From positions 337,457-401,456 of the forward strand of contig CP051233.1 of assembly GCA_017792425.1 (NCBI GenBank): DNA of 64,000 nucleotides, written 5' to 3'. The notes under the pieces are model-generated. The model saw only the letters and a list, made by a program, of their open reading frames with translations. It did not search any database and was not told where the DNA came from. Shown here in pieces: positions 42,160 through 51,882 of this stretch (positions within the stretch are counted from its first letter, which is position 1; every line of letters begins with the position of its first letter). The stretch is from Thalassovita sp. GTDB taxonomy: Bacteria; Pseudomonadota; Alphaproteobacteria; Rhodobacterales; Rhodobacteraceae. A program made the translations under genes and the position numbers.

Positions 42160-42846
42160 TCAGGCGACCAGCTTGTAGCCACCGCTTTCCGTCACCAGCA
42201 GCCGTGCGTTGGAAGGATCGGGTTCTATCTTTTGGCGCAGACGGTAGATGTGGGTTTCCAGCGTGTGGGTGGTCACGCCCGCGTTGTAGCCCCAGACCTC
42301 GTGCAGCAGCACTTCGCGCGGGACGACGCCTTCGGTGGACCGATACAGGAATTTCAGGATGTTGGTTTCCTTTTCGGTCAGGCGGATCTTCTTGTCGTCC
42401 TCTGTCACCAACATCTTCATCGCCGGGCGGAAACTGTACGGCCCCAGTTGGAACACGGCGTCCTCGGACTGTTCGTGCTGGCGCAGTTGGGCGCGGATGC
42501 GGGCCAGCAGGACCGGGAACTTGAACGGTTTGGTCACGTAATCGTTGGCGCCGGCGTCCAGCCCCAGGATGGTGTCGGCGTCCGTGTCATGGCCGGTCAG
42601 CATCAGGATCGGGGATTTCACGCCCTGTTTGCGCATCAGGCGGCACAACTCGCGCCCGTCGGTGTCGGGCAGCCCGACGTCCAGGATCACCAGGTCATAC
42701 AGGCCTTCTTTGGCCCGTTTCATGGCCTCGCTACCGGACCCGGCTTCGAATACGTCGAAATCTTCGGTCATGACCAGTTGTTCGCTAAGCGCTTCGCGCA
42801 GATCCTCGTCGTCATCGACGAGCAGAATTTTCTTGAGCTGTCCCAT
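42160..42846 (-). CDS. OmpR/PhoB-family response regulator
   Basis: A 228-residue two-component regulator. Receiver with DDDED at 11-15, phospho-acceptor Asp56 (LVILDVGLPDTDG), MLTGHD and YVTKPFKF. The winged-helix domain ends THTLETHIYRLRQKIEPDPSNARLLVTESGGYKLV. No sensor kinase is adjacent. It resembles a response regulator well conserved in Rhodobacterales (possibly CenR- or FeuP-like), but I cannot name it safely. ATG at 42846 follows AAGGAGG. Confidence 0.9.
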   Translation of the reverse strand: MGQLKKILLVDDDEDLREALSEQLVMTEDFDVFEAGSGSEAMKRAKEGLYDLVILDVGLPDTDGRELCRLMRKQGVKSPILMLTGHDTDADTILGLDAGANDYVTKPFKFPVLLARIRAQLRQHEQSEDAVFQLGPYSFRPAMKMLVTEDDKKIRLTEKETNILKFLYRSTEGVVPREVLLHEVWGYNAGVTTHTLETHIYRLRQKIEPDPSNARLLVTESGGYKLVA

Positions 42847-43007
42847 TTCTGGACCCTCCTTCGCTGATGACGAAAAGATGAGGCCGCCATGACGCCGGAA
42901 CAAGTTTTGCTGCAAAACTCTCACGGCCTCGTGTTTTTCGCCGCGGAAATGTTTCAAACCAAATGAAAAAGACGTACATGTTCGGGGAAATTGGCGGATG
43001 GACGCGC

Positions 43008-44096
43008 ATGAGTTTTGCCCCCGATGTAACAGAAATCCTGGCCCGCGCCCGCGCTGACCTGCGGATGGGCGTGCCGGTCGTGCTGTGCGGGGACGGCGGC
43101 GCGCTGGTTCTGGCGGCGGAAACGCTGACGCCGCAGCGGCTGGCGGACCTGCGCGCGCTGGGGGGCGACCCGGTGCTGGCCATCACCGCGCGCCGGGCCG
43201 AGACGCTGAAGGCGCGCGCCTATGACGGCGATGTTGCGCGGGTGCGCTTGCCGGGGGATGTGTCGCTGGGTTGGATCACCGGCGTGGCCGATCCTGCGGA
43301 CGATCTGAACTCGCCCATGAAGGGGCCGCTGGTGACCGCGCGCGACGGTGGGGCCGATCTGCACCGGCTGGCGATCAACCTTGTGAAATCCGCGCATCTG
43401 CTGCCCGCTGCCGTGCTGCTGTCGCTGTCAGACCCGGCGGCGTTCGCGACGGAAAACGCCCTGACGCTGGTGAATGCGCCCGTCGCCGCGCCCTTGTTGG
43501 CCGCCTCCCCGGTGCCGCATCCGGTGGTCAGCGCCCGCCTGCCGGTCGAGGCGCATGAAAAGGGCCGGCTGCACATCTTCCGCCCCGAGGATGGCGGCGA
43601 GGAACATTATGCGTTCGAAATCGGATCGCCCTCGCGGGACAAACCGGTTTTGGCGCGGCTGCATTCGGCCTGTTTTACCGGCGACGTGATGGGCAGTCTG
43701 AAATGCGACTGCGGCCCGCAATTGCGCGGCGCGTTGGCGCAGATGGGCGACGAAGGCGCTGGCGTGCTGCTGTACCTGAACCAGGAAGGGCGCGGCATCG
43801 GGCTGGCCAACAAGATGCGGGCCTATTCGCTGCAGGATCAGGGGTTCGACACGGTCGAGGCCAACCACCGGCTGGGGTTCGAGGATGACGAGCGCGATTT
43901 CAAACTGGGCGCGCAGATCCTGAAGCAGATGGGCTTCAAATCGGTGCGCCTGCTGACCAACAACCCCCGCAAGATCGCGATGATGGAAAAGAACGGCCTG
44001 ACCGTGACAGAACGTGTGCCGCTAAAGGTCGGTGAGACCCATCATAACCGCGGCTACCTGGCGACCAAGGCCAAGAAATCCGGCCATTTGCTATGA
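43008..44096 (+). CDS. ribA: GTP cyclohydrolase II with N-terminal extension
   Basis: A 362-residue protein. The C-terminal about 190 residues are GTP cyclohydrolase II: zinc Cys in [52 protein letters not shown] and LLTNNPRKI. It opens GTP to the pyrimidine of riboflavin. The N-terminal about 170 residues hold a separate Ala-rich domain with no RibB motifs, as in other alphaproteobacterial RibA. ATG at 43008 is chosen over ATG at 42963. Overlaps the next gene by 4 bp. Confidence 0.93.
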   Translation: MSFAPDVTEILARARADLRMGVPVVLCGDGGALVLAAETLTPQRLADLRALGGDPVLAITARRAETLKARAYDGDVARVRLPGDVSLGWITGVADPADDLNSPMKGPLVTARDGGADLHRLAINLVKSAHLLPAAVLLSLSDPAAFATENALTLVNAPVAAPLLAASPVPHPVVSARLPVEAHEKGRLHIFRPEDGGEEHYAFEIGSPSRDKPVLARLHSACFTGDVMGSLKCDCGPQLRGALAQMGDEGAGVLLYLNQEGRGIGLANKMRAYSLQDQGFDTVEANHRLGFEDDERDFKLGAQILKQMGFKSVRLLTNNPRKIAMMEKNGLTVTERVPLKVGETHHNRGYLATKAKKSGHLL

Positions 44097-44587
44097 CGGC
44101 AGCGGACCTGGTCCTGATGCCCGGTCATGTGCGGTTCCTGAACCGGCGGTTTCCCTGCACGATTGGGCGGGGCGGCCTGACTGGCGACAAGCGCGAAGGC
44201 GACGGGGCCACCCCGCGCGGGGTTCACCGGATCGTGGACATGCTGTACCGCGCTGACAGGATCACCGCGCCGGTGCCTTGGGCGCAGCCAATCGGGCCGA
44301 ATGACCTGTGGTCAGACGCGCCGGATCACGGGGACTATAACCGGCTGGTCCGCGCGCCTTATCCGCACAGCCATGAACACCTGCGCCGGGCGGACCCGAT
44401 GTATGACCTGATCCTTGTGACGGACTGGAACTATCCGCTGGCAAGGCCGGGCCGGGGGTCAGCCATCTTCGTGCATCAATGGCGGCGTCCGGGCTGGCCG
44501 ACGGCGGGCTGCGTGGCCTTTGCGCGCGACGATCTGCGGTTCATCGCGGAACACCTGACCCCCCGCAGCCGGTTGATCATTCGCTAG
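44093..44587 (+). CDS. L,D-transpeptidase (YkuD-fold) family protein
   Basis: A 164-residue protein with a YkuD-type catalytic segment: [20 protein letters not shown] holds His, then a Cys motif where TAGC replaces the common [19 protein letters not shown] and [12 protein letters not shown] are typical of the small DUF/YkuD proteins that lack a signal peptide. Whether it acts on peptidoglycan is doubtful because no export signal is seen. ATGA overlap with ribA gives coupling. It ends convergently with lpxK. Confidence 0.82.
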   Translation: MTAADLVLMPGHVRFLNRRFPCTIGRGGLTGDKREGDGATPRGVHRIVDMLYRADRITAPVPWAQPIGPNDLWSDAPDHGDYNRLVRAPYPHSHEHLRRADPMYDLILVTDWNYPLARPGRGSAIFVHQWRRPGWPTAGCVAFARDDLRFIAEHLTPRSRLIIR

Positions 44588-45587
44588 GGCCGGGTTGCCC
44601 GGTCAGCCGTCGCAGGGCGGCATCCAGCGCCTCGGGCTGATCCACCTGCAGCCGCACCGGCAGGGTAATCACCTTCTGCTGAAAGGATTGCGGCAGACGC
44701 ACGGCGTCCTTTTCCGTGGTCACCAGTTGCGCGCCGCGCAGCTTGGCCTCTGTTTCCAGCCGGTTCAGAAGGGCAGGGGTCAGGGTCTGGTGATCGCTCA
44801 GCGCCTCGGCCCGGAGGATGTTGGCCCCAAGGCCGCGCAGGGTGCGAAAGAATTTTTCCGGATGGCCGATCCCGGCAAAGGCCAGGAACGGCGTGTCGGT
44901 CCAGTCCATTCCGGTTTCCAGCGGGGCCAGGTGGCCGCGCAGGTGTGGAACGGCAATTGTATGGCCCCATTGCGCGGCAAACGTGTCCTGATCCGGGGCT
45001 TCGCCGATGGACAGCACCATGTCGGCGCGCGCCATCCCGGCGGGGACCGGTTCGCGCAGCGGCCCGGCGGGCATACAGCGACCATTGCCAAAGCCCATGC
45101 GCGCGTCCACGACCACGATGGACAGATCCTTGGCCACCGAGGGGTTCTGAAACCCGTCGTCCAGCACGATCACGCTGGCGCCCTTGTCGGCGGCCAGCCG
45201 TGCCCCGGCGGCGCGGTCCTTGGCCACGATCACCGGGCCGAAGGCCGCCATCAGCAGCGGTTCGTCCCCGACCTCGGCGGCGGTGTGGCGGGTGGGGTCC
45301 ACCTCGACCGGGCCCTGGGCCGATCCGCCATAGCCGCGCGACACCACGCAGGGCACTGCCCCCGCCGCCTGCAACCGCGACACCAGCGCGATCACGGTCG
45401 GGGTTTTCCCGGTGCCGCCTGCGTTCAGGTTCCCAACGCAGATGACCGGGACATCGGGCCGATAGGCATGCCCCTGTTGCAACCGCCGACGGGTTGCCCC
45501 GGCATAGAGCGCGCCCAGCGGCGCCAGCAGGCGGGCTTGCCAGGCTGGCCGGTCCGGCGTGGTAAACCAGAAGCGGGGCGGTTGCAT
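44577..45587 (-). CDS. lpxK: Tetraacyldisaccharide 4'-kinase (lipid A)
   Basis: A 336-residue membrane-associated kinase that phosphorylates the 4'-position of the lipid A precursor. N-terminal hydrophobic helix, then the P-loop [13 protein letters not shown] at residues 51-63; [15 protein letters not shown] and [11 protein letters not shown] are typical. MQPPRFW start at ATG 45587 overlaps the waaA stop by one base-triplet (ATGA-type overlap). Ends overlap by 11 bp with the convergent YkuD gene. Confidence 0.94.
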   Translation of the reverse strand: MQPPRFWFTTPDRPAWQARLLAPLGALYAGATRRRLQQGHAYRPDVPVICVGNLNAGGTGKTPTVIALVSRLQAAGAVPCVVSRGYGGSAQGPVEVDPTRHTAAEVGDEPLLMAAFGPVIVAKDRAAGARLAADKGASVIVLDDGFQNPSVAKDLSIVVVDARMGFGNGRCMPAGPLREPVPAGMARADMVLSIGEAPDQDTFAAQWGHTIAVPHLRGHLAPLETGMDWTDTPFLAFAGIGHPEKFFRTLRGLGANILRAEALSDHQTLTPALLNRLETEAKLRGAQLVTTEKDAVRLPQSFQQKVITLPVRLQVDQPEALDAALRRLTGQPGPSE

Positions 45588-46804
45588 CAGCGGCTGTCCT
45601 TCCGATCCAGAACGTCTTGTACCAGGGCCATCAGCTTGTCCGTGGCCTCTGCCCCTTCGGAACTGACCTCCCATGCGGCATGGGCCATGATGGCGGCCTG
45701 ATCCGGTGCGGACAAACGGATAATCGCGGCGGCCAGCGTGTCGGCATCGCGGACGATCCGGGCTGCCCCCGCACCTGCCAGCCGGGAATAGGCAGGCAGG
45801 TAGCGACTGACATTCGGACCGTACAGGATGGCCGACCCCAGTGCCGCCGGTTCCCACGGATCGCGCCCGCCGTGGCCGGGGATCAGCGACGATCCCATCA
45901 GCGTGATTGGCGCCAGACGATACCACAGGCCCATTTCGCCGCGCGTATCGGCCAGCAGGATCTGGGTGGTTTCCTCGGGGTAGTCGCCATTGGACCAGAC
46001 GGCGATGCGCCAGCCTTCGGCCTCTAGCCGGGCCTTGAAGTTCGGGCCGCGGGTTTCGTCGTCCGGCACAAGAATCAGCAATTGCCGGTGCGAATAGCGC
46101 AAGGACGCCCGGTGCGCCGTCAGGATGGTTTCCAGTTCGTCCGGTTGCAGCATCGCCGCCAGCCAGACCGGACGCGCGGACAACCGCTCTGCCATGTCGT
46201 CGCGGGTTTCCTCGTCGCAGGGCAGGGCGGTGGCGGCCTCTTGCAGGCGGCCCGTGACCGACACCTTGGCCGAGGGCAACCCCAACCGCCCCAACCGCCG
46301 GGCGGCAGGTTCGTCGCTGGCCATGATGGCGGTGAACAGGGGCAGGATCTGCCGGGTCAGGTCAGGCAGCCATTGCAGGCCGCTGCCTTCGAACCCGTCC
46401 TCTTCGGCATCGACAAGGTACATCGGCATCCCGGCGCGGGACGCGGCATGGATCAGCGCGGGCCGCAGATCGCCTCCGGTCCACAACAGCAGATCGGGCG
46501 ACCAATAGGACAGGAACCGGCGTATCTCGGACGCCGATTCCTCGGGGGTGTGCTGCCAGACCACATGGGGTTTCAGGTGGTCCGGGCGGGGCATGTTGGG
46601 CGGGGTGGTCAGCAGCAGGCTGACAGGCGATCCCTGCGCCCGCAACTGCTGCGCCAGTTGCAGCAGCGCCGCGGCCTTGGACAGCGAAGTCGCGTGCCCC
46701 CACAGGAACGGCCCGTCGGGGCGGTCACAGGGGAAATCAGCCGGTTTCCGGGGCGCGCGCCGGACCAGCGCCAGGTAGGCAGCAAGACTGAGCGACCGCG
46801 CCAT
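45587..46804 (-). CDS. waaA: 3-deoxy-D-manno-octulosonic acid (Kdo) transferase family
   Basis: A 405-residue GT30 glycosyltransferase that adds Kdo to lipid IVA on the cytoplasmic side of the inner membrane. Segments: [52 protein letters not shown] and [30 protein letters not shown], the nucleotide-binding end loop. Compared with the canonical enzyme, the N-terminal TM segment is short. Overlaps lpxK; preceded by the DUF4170 gene. Confidence 0.9.
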   Translation of the reverse strand: MARSLSLAAYLALVRRAPRKPADFPCDRPDGPFLWGHATSLSKAAALLQLAQQLRAQGSPVSLLLTTPPNMPRPDHLKPHVVWQHTPEESASEIRRFLSYWSPDLLLWTGGDLRPALIHAASRAGMPMYLVDAEEDGFEGSGLQWLPDLTRQILPLFTAIMASDEPAARRLGRLGLPSAKVSVTGRLQEAATALPCDEETRDDMAERLSARPVWLAAMLQPDELETILTAHRASLRYSHRQLLILVPDDETRGPNFKARLEAEGWRIAVWSNGDYPEETTQILLADTRGEMGLWYRLAPITLMGSSLIPGHGGRDPWEPAALGSAILYGPNVSRYLPAYSRLAGAGAARIVRDADTLAAAIIRLSAPDQAAIMAHAAWEVSSEGAEATDKLMALVQDVLDRKDSR

Positions 46805-46813
46805 TGGGCCGGA

Positions 46814-47053
46814 TCAGCCCTGATTGCCAGCCGGCGCCGCCATGTCCTGTTCCAGCAGGCGGTGCACATGCGCCACGAAATACCGCATGTGGGCGTTGTC
46901 CACGGTGCGCTGCGCCTCGGCCTTCCAGGCGTCATAGGCAGAGGCATAGTCGGGGAACAGTCCGACGACGTGGATGTCCTTGGTGTCCTTGAATTCGGTG
47001 CCGGTCGGGTCAACCAGTTCACCGCCGAAAACCAGGTGCAGGCGTTGAGTCAT
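46814..47053 (-). CDS. DUF4170 family protein
   Basis: A 79-residue soluble protein with HLVFGGELVDPTGTEF and HVVGLFPDYASAYDAWKAEAQRTVDNAHMRYFVAHVHRL, the full DUF4170 signature. This family is found almost only beside waaA/lpxK in alphaproteobacteria. Its function is unknown; the context suggests a role with lipid A/Kdo assembly. ATG at 47053. Confidence 0.92.
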   Translation of the reverse strand: MTQRLHLVFGGELVDPTGTEFKDTKDIHVVGLFPDYASAYDAWKAEAQRTVDNAHMRYFVAHVHRLLEQDMAAPAGNQG

Positions 47054-47127
47054 TGGGGGTCTCCTGTCAATTCGGCGGCAACCTACGCCCTGGGGGGAAA
47101 TGCTGCAAGGCGGCGAAATGGCCCGTC

Positions 47128-47523
47128 TCAGGGCTGGCGGTGTTCCCGGGCGGCGACGGGATGCCCGGCCCTGCGCCAGTCGCCAAAGCCGCCGCGCAGG
47201 CTGGCCACGCGCAGGCCCATCTGCTGCGCCACCTCGGCGGCCAGCAGCGACCGCCAGCCAGAGGCGCAGTAGAACAGGAATTCCCTGTCCTCGGCGAAGT
47301 AGGGCTTGTGATACGGGCTTTCGGGGTCGATCCAGAATTCCAGCATCCCGCGCGGCGCGGCATGGGCACCGGGGATCATCCCGTCGCGTTCCAGTTCGCG
47401 CGGGTCGCGGATGTCGATGAACACCACGTCCGGGTTGTCCCGCAGGGCCAGCGCCTCTGCGATGTCATAGGATTTCACCTGCGCGTCGGCCCGCGCCAGC
47501 AGATCCTTGTATCCCAGTTTCAT
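47128..47523 (-). CDS. Rhodanese-like domain protein
   Basis: A 131-residue single rhodanese domain. It has VVFIDIRDPRELERDGMIPGAHAAPRGML, and the active-site loop FYCASGWRS with the catalytic Cys. It probably moves sulfane sulfur, in the cytoplasm. ATG at 47523 has AGGAGG. Together with the ABM gene downstream it separates DUF4170-waaA-lpxK from cysQ-pmbA, two groups that are often contiguous in this order. Confidence 0.92.
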   Translation of the reverse strand: MKLGYKDLLARADAQVKSYDIAEALALRDNPDVVFIDIRDPRELERDGMIPGAHAAPRGMLEFWIDPESPYHKPYFAEDREFLFYCASGWRSLLAAEVAQQMGLRVASLRGGFGDWRRAGHPVAAREHRQP

Positions 47524-47597
47524 GCCGATCCTCCCTGATTTATCAGGACCACGTTAGCGGCCGCTTTTTGCAGAGGGAAGGGCGCGTGAGATGTCTT

Positions 47598-47894
47598 TCA
47601 TTCGGTCACTAGGTCATAGTGCTTGATCGTCCGGGATTCGACCAGTTCATCCTCTGCGGGGTCGATATGCGGCTGGGTATAGTTTTCACCGACGAACGCC
47701 TTTAATGACGCCAACGAATCCCAGATCATGACGAAACTGAATTCTCGGGGGCTTTCGGATCGTGGCGCGCCGGGAAACACCTGAACGATGCCCTTGGTGC
47801 CTTTCATCAGCGGGATGGCTGTTTCGTGAAAGAACCTGTCAAAGTCCTTTTCCTTGCCGGGGCGGGTTGTCACTTGGAATATGCGCATGATCAT
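47598..47894 (-). CDS. Antibiotic-biosynthesis-monooxygenase-fold (ABM/NIPSNAP-like) protein
   Basis: A 98-residue dimeric alpha/beta-barrel type protein: MRIFQVTTRPGKEKDFDRFF, FSFVMIWDSLASLKAFVGEN. Length fits ABM proteins. Catalytic function unknown. ATG at 47894 lies 9 nt after AAGGAG; ATG at 47888 is an alternative start. Confidence 0.75.
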   Translation of the reverse strand: MIMRIFQVTTRPGKEKDFDRFFHETAIPLMKGTKGIVQVFPGAPRSESPREFSFVMIWDSLASLKAFVGENYTQPHIDPAEDELVESRTIKHYDLVTE

Positions 47895-48001
47895 CGGTCC
47901 GATCTCCTTTCCTGGGTTCGGCCCCTGCCTGCGTGAATGCCTCGGCTATCGGTATCCTATCACGAATTCCGCCGAACTGGGCGACATCGATGATTTTGTG
48001 T

Positions 48002-48790
48002 CTATCCCGGCCACCATGCCAGGCGCCCGGCAAGGTCCGCGTGTATCGCCGGGGCGGCGGCGACGACACCCTTGACCTGCGGATAGGGGTTGTTGAAGCG
48101 CAGCGGCTTGCCCCACCGGTCACTGGTGATGGCCCCCGCCTCGCGCAGGATCAGGTCACCGGCGGCGATGTCCCATTCCCAACTGTCACGCAGGGTCAGC
48201 ATCGCGTCATAGCGTCCTTCGGCCACCAGCGACAGGCGATAGGCCAGCGAGGGGCGGTAGGCGCGTTTGACGTTCGGCACCCGCCCGCCGCGCCAGTTGG
48301 CCGGGGCATAGTTGGGCTTGGCCGCGATCATGCTGGCCCCGGTCAGGTCCGTGCGGGCCGAAGCGCGGATCGGCCGCCCGTTCAGGAAAGCGCCCATCCC
48401 TTCGGCGGCGGTGTACAGCTTCTTTTTCATCGGCAGGAACACGGCGGCAGCGGTGATCACGCCGCCCTGCGACACGGCCAGCGAATGCGCCCAGGTATCC
48501 GCGCCCTCCATGAAGCTGCGGGTGCCGTCGATCGGGTCAATGATGAACACGCGGTCATGTTCCAGCCGGACATTGCTGTCCTCGGTTTCCTCGGACAGCC
48601 AGCCGTAATCGGGCCGGGCCGCGCGCAATTCACGCTGCAGCATGTCGTTGACGGCCAGGTCGGCCTCGGTCACGGGGCCAAGGTCGCCGGGTTTGTGCCA
48701 CGACTTGGCGGATTTCCCCGTGTACTGGGTGGCGATCCGCCCGGCCTCTTCGGCGGCGGCGATCAGCAGGTCCAGATCAGTCGCCGGCAA
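48002..48790 (-). CDS. Inositol monophosphatase family phosphatase (CysQ-like)
   Basis: A 262-residue Mg-dependent, lithium-sensitive-type phosphatase. Metal ligands: Glu67-Glu68 in WLSEETE, the DPIDGT motif at 85-90, and WEWDIAAGD near the C-terminus. The closest group is 3'(2'),5'-bisphosphate nucleotidase CysQ, which removes PAP, but inositol monophosphatase activity cannot be excluded. Start overlaps pmbA by 14 bp. Confidence 0.9.
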   Translation of the reverse strand: MPATDLDLLIAAAEEAGRIATQYTGKSAKSWHKPGDLGPVTEADLAVNDMLQRELRAARPDYGWLSEETEDSNVRLEHDRVFIIDPIDGTRSFMEGADTWAHSLAVSQGGVITAAAVFLPMKKKLYTAAEGMGAFLNGRPIRASARTDLTGASMIAAKPNYAPANWRGGRVPNVKRAYRPSLAYRLSLVAEGRYDAMLTLRDSWEWDIAAGDLILREAGAITSDRWGKPLRFNNPYPQVKGVVAAAPAIHADLAGRLAWWPG

Positions 48791-50123
48791 GGGTCATTCC
48801 TTCGACCAGCAGCGACGGCACCACGCGCGACAGGTGGGTGCGCGCGTCATTGGCGGGGATGATCCGCAGCAGCATGTCGCGCAGGTTGCCCGCGATGGTG
48901 CATTCGTTGACCGGGTGGGTGATTTCGCCGTTTTCCACCCAGAACCCGGCCGCCCCGCGCGAATAATCCCCGGTGTTGGGGTTGATCGTGGCGCCGATCA
49001 TGGATGTCACCAGCAGGCCGGTGCCCATGTCGCGGATCAGGTCCGCGCGGGTCTGGTCGCCCGGTGTCAGTTCCACGTTCCACGCGCTGGGCGCGGGCGG
49101 CGCGGACGCCCCGCGCGCGGCGTTGCCTGTGGACGGCATCCCCAGCTTGCGCCCGGTGGCCAGGTCCAGCGTCCAGCCGGTCAGCACGCCGTTTTCAACG
49201 ACCCGGCGGCGCTGTGTCGGCAACCCTTCGGCATCGAACGGGCGCGAGGCGGACACGCGCGGGCGGTGCGGGTCTTCGATCAGCGACAGGTGCGCGGGCA
49301 ACACGGGCTGTCCCAGCGCATCCAGCAGCCACGACGATCCGCGTGCGATGGCGCCGCCGTTGATCGCCGCCAGCAGATGTCCGATCAGCGAGGAGGAAAT
49401 CCGTTCGTCGAACAGCACCGGGAAGGTGCCGGTCCTGGGCTTGCGCGCCCCCAGCCGTTCCACGGCGCGTTCGCCTGCGGTGCGGCCCACGTCCTGCGGG
49501 CTGCGAAGGTCGGACTGGAAGATGCGGGTATCACCGTCATAGTCGCGCTCCATTCCCGTGCCGGTCCCCGCGATGGCGACCACGCTGACGGCGCGGTCAG
49601 TCCGATCATAGCCGCCGGAAAACCCGTTCGAGGTGGCAAGGTGAAACGCCCGCTTGCCATAGGCGGCGTTGGCGCCGCTGACCTTGGTCACGCCGCCCAC
49701 GGCCAGCGCGGCGGCTTCGGCGGCCTCGGCATCGGACTGCAGGGCGGCGGGGTCGGGTTCGGCGGCGGGATCGCACATTTCCAGCCCGGCCAGGTCCCAG
49801 CCCTGCGCGAATTGCGCCGGGTCTGCCAGCCCGATATGCGGATCCTCGGGCGCCTCTTTTGCCATCGCCACGGCGCGTTCGGCCATTGCAGCCAGCGTTT
49901 CCGGCCGGGTGTCCGAAGCTGACACATTCGCCTGCCGCTGCCCGATGAACACGCGCAGCCCGATATCGGTGCCTTCGGACCGTTCGGCCTGTTCCAGCGC
50001 GCCGCCGCGCACGTCGATGGACACGGATGTGCCCGCCACGGCCAGCGCGTCGGCGGCATCGGCGCCAGCCTTGCGGGCGGCATCAATCAGGGCGTGGGTC
50101 AGGGTTTCAAGCGATTGGGTCAT
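48777..50123 (-). CDS. pmbA: TldE/PmbA metallopeptidase family
   Basis: A 448-residue protein of the TldD/PmbA fold. It has ALAVAGTSVSIDVRGGALEQAERSEGTDIGLRVF at the N-terminus, IGQRQANVSASDTRPE, and GAAGFWVENGEITHPVNECTIAGNLRDMLLRI at the C-terminus. PmbA pairs with TldD (not in this window) to degrade unfolded peptides and antibiotic microcin/CcdA-type substrates. ATG at 50123; longer upstream frame lacks conservation. Confidence 0.93.
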   Translation of the reverse strand: MTQSLETLTHALIDAARKAGADAADALAVAGTSVSIDVRGGALEQAERSEGTDIGLRVFIGQRQANVSASDTRPETLAAMAERAVAMAKEAPEDPHIGLADPAQFAQGWDLAGLEMCDPAAEPDPAALQSDAEAAEAAALAVGGVTKVSGANAAYGKRAFHLATSNGFSGGYDRTDRAVSVVAIAGTGTGMERDYDGDTRIFQSDLRSPQDVGRTAGERAVERLGARKPRTGTFPVLFDERISSSLIGHLLAAINGGAIARGSSWLLDALGQPVLPAHLSLIEDPHRPRVSASRPFDAEGLPTQRRRVVENGVLTGWTLDLATGRKLGMPSTGNAARGASAPPAPSAWNVELTPGDQTRADLIRDMGTGLLVTSMIGATINPNTGDYSRGAAGFWVENGEITHPVNECTIAGNLRDMLLRIIPANDARTHLSRVVPSLLVEGMTLAGD

Positions 50124-50191
50124 GCGGTTCCGGTTCCGAAATATGTGCCTGACAGGTAATCGCCCCGCCACCATCAGGCAAGCGCGGCGCA

Positions 50192-50222
50192 AGAAAAGGC
50201 CGCGGACGATCTGCCCGCGGCC
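50192..50222 (-). terminator. Terminator of the DUF2125 gene
   Basis: GGCCGCGG (50198-50205) pairs with CCGCGGCC (50215-50222); on the minus strand TTTTCTT follows. It lies 20 bp past the DUF2125 stop. Confidence 0.85.
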
Positions 50223-50241
50223 CGAAACAAGGGCGGTCAGG

Positions 50242-51759
50242 TTATTTCAGCCGCTGCCCGTTGGCCAGAACATGGCCCTGATCATTGACCTCGATCTTCG
50301 ATTTCAGGGTGTCGGGCGCATCGCCGGGCACCGCGAACAGCCCCATCATCATGCGCGCGCCCATTGCCTGATCCTCTGGGACGAAGCCCATCGCCACCAG
50401 CTTGTCCAGCAGGGCGTTCGCGCCGACAAGGTACAGGTTCAGTTCCCCCTGCGGGCGCGGCACGCCGTCGAAACTGGTCAGGTCGGTGTTGTCAAAGGTA
50501 AACGCGCCATCGCCGGTCAGTTCGGCCCCGACGGCGCGAACATTCAGCCCGCTGATGGTGGCGGCGTGAATCTCGCCCGGCGGCTGGTCCCCCAACGCGG
50601 TCATCGCCTTTTCGTCCATCAGGTCGTGGGTCAGTTTGACCTGCCCGCTGATGTCCACGGCCACGGTGGCCGGATCGCGCGGCAATTGGCCCATCGGGTC
50701 GAAGATGCCCCACAGCATGTCCGCCATGGTGAAATCCGACAACCCGATCTTCAGTTGGAAGTCCTGCAAATCGTCCGATTTCGCCAGCGGCATGGACAGG
50801 CGGAATCCGGCCTCTGCCATCTGGAAGGACACCGGCAGGGGCAATTGCATGCTCTGTACCTCGACCGACGATCCAGTGCTGAGCACGTCATAGATCAGGC
50901 GGCCCGCGCTCATCGCGACGCGCAGCGCGCCGCTTGTCGAACTGCTGCTGCCTTTGAACTGATCCTCGCCACCGGTGGATTCGAACTGGTGCTGCCCACC
51001 CTGGTGGGTCAGCCCAAAGTCAAAGCCGAAACCCGCCCGCAACGCGGCTGCCATGTCCTGCATGTCGATGTTTTCCGGCGTGGCCGAGGTGCCGCTGCCC
51101 TGCAGCCCGTTCAGGTTGCCCTGCATCAACACCTTTTCGCCCGAACCTTCGGGGTCGGTCACGTCCACGTTGTAGGCCAGCGTTTCGGCGGCAAAGCTTT
51201 GGCTGGCCTCGATGATGGCGCCGTCGCGGGTGGCGGACCGGCCCGACACGTTGGTCAACGTCAGGGCGATCTGGCCCAGGTCCACGGGCTTGCCATCCAC
51301 CACAAGGTTGGCCAGCACCAGTGACGCGGCGGCGGCGGAATAGGTATAGGTCAGGTCGCCCGGATCGCCGGACACCACGGCCACCATGCCCTGCGTGTCA
51401 TAGTTGACGATCAGGTCCACGACCTCTTCGCCCTTGGGTTCGACATGGACGCGCACGGGCAGGCTGGCGGGCATCACGATCTCAACCGTGCCGTCGCCCT
51501 TTTCGCGGAAACTCATCCGTTCCAGCATCACATCCAGGGTGCCTTCGTTTTCGGGCATTGTGATGTGCATGGCGATGTTGGACAGGTCCAGCACCCCGCC
51601 AGACCTCGACTCGTCAGCCGTCACGGCATAGCCGTACTGTTCCATCTGCTGCTTCCAGGCACCCCAGACATCCTGGGCGCCGACGTCGGCGAAAACGGCC
51701 GATCCGGTCAGGCATGCCGCTGCCGCGGCGCTGGTTTTCAATGCTGTCCAGTGTTTCAT
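50242..51759 (-). CDS. DUF2125 exported protein
   Basis: A 505-residue protein with a signal peptide (residues 1-24, cleavage after VFA) and a large beta-rich DUF2125 domain (about 60-480). Repeated amphipathic strand patterns resemble lipid-transport or AsmA-like proteins, but the function of the family is unknown. Likely periplasmic. Its terminator at 50192-50222 is strong. Divergent from the SDR gene, with 123 bp between starts. Confidence 0.85.
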   Translation of the reverse strand: MKHWTALKTSAAAAACLTGSAVFADVGAQDVWGAWKQQMEQYGYAVTADESRSGGVLDLSNIAMHITMPENEGTLDVMLERMSFREKGDGTVEIVMPASLPVRVHVEPKGEEVVDLIVNYDTQGMVAVVSGDPGDLTYTYSAAAASLVLANLVVDGKPVDLGQIALTLTNVSGRSATRDGAIIEASQSFAAETLAYNVDVTDPEGSGEKVLMQGNLNGLQGSGTSATPENIDMQDMAAALRAGFGFDFGLTHQGGQHQFESTGGEDQFKGSSSSTSGALRVAMSAGRLIYDVLSTGSSVEVQSMQLPLPVSFQMAEAGFRLSMPLAKSDDLQDFQLKIGLSDFTMADMLWGIFDPMGQLPRDPATVAVDISGQVKLTHDLMDEKAMTALGDQPPGEIHAATISGLNVRAVGAELTGDGAFTFDNTDLTSFDGVPRPQGELNLYLVGANALLDKLVAMGFVPEDQAMGARMMMGLFAVPGDAPDTLKSKIEVNDQGHVLANGQRLK

Positions 51760-51882
51760 AACGAACCCTTCCGATTACAAATCGCCCGCAGCTTCCGCCC
51801 AATGCCGGGTAGGGTCAAGGGCCAAGCCGCTGGACCCCGGCGAACTGGCAGTTTACCACGATCACGATAAGCGGAGGACAAG

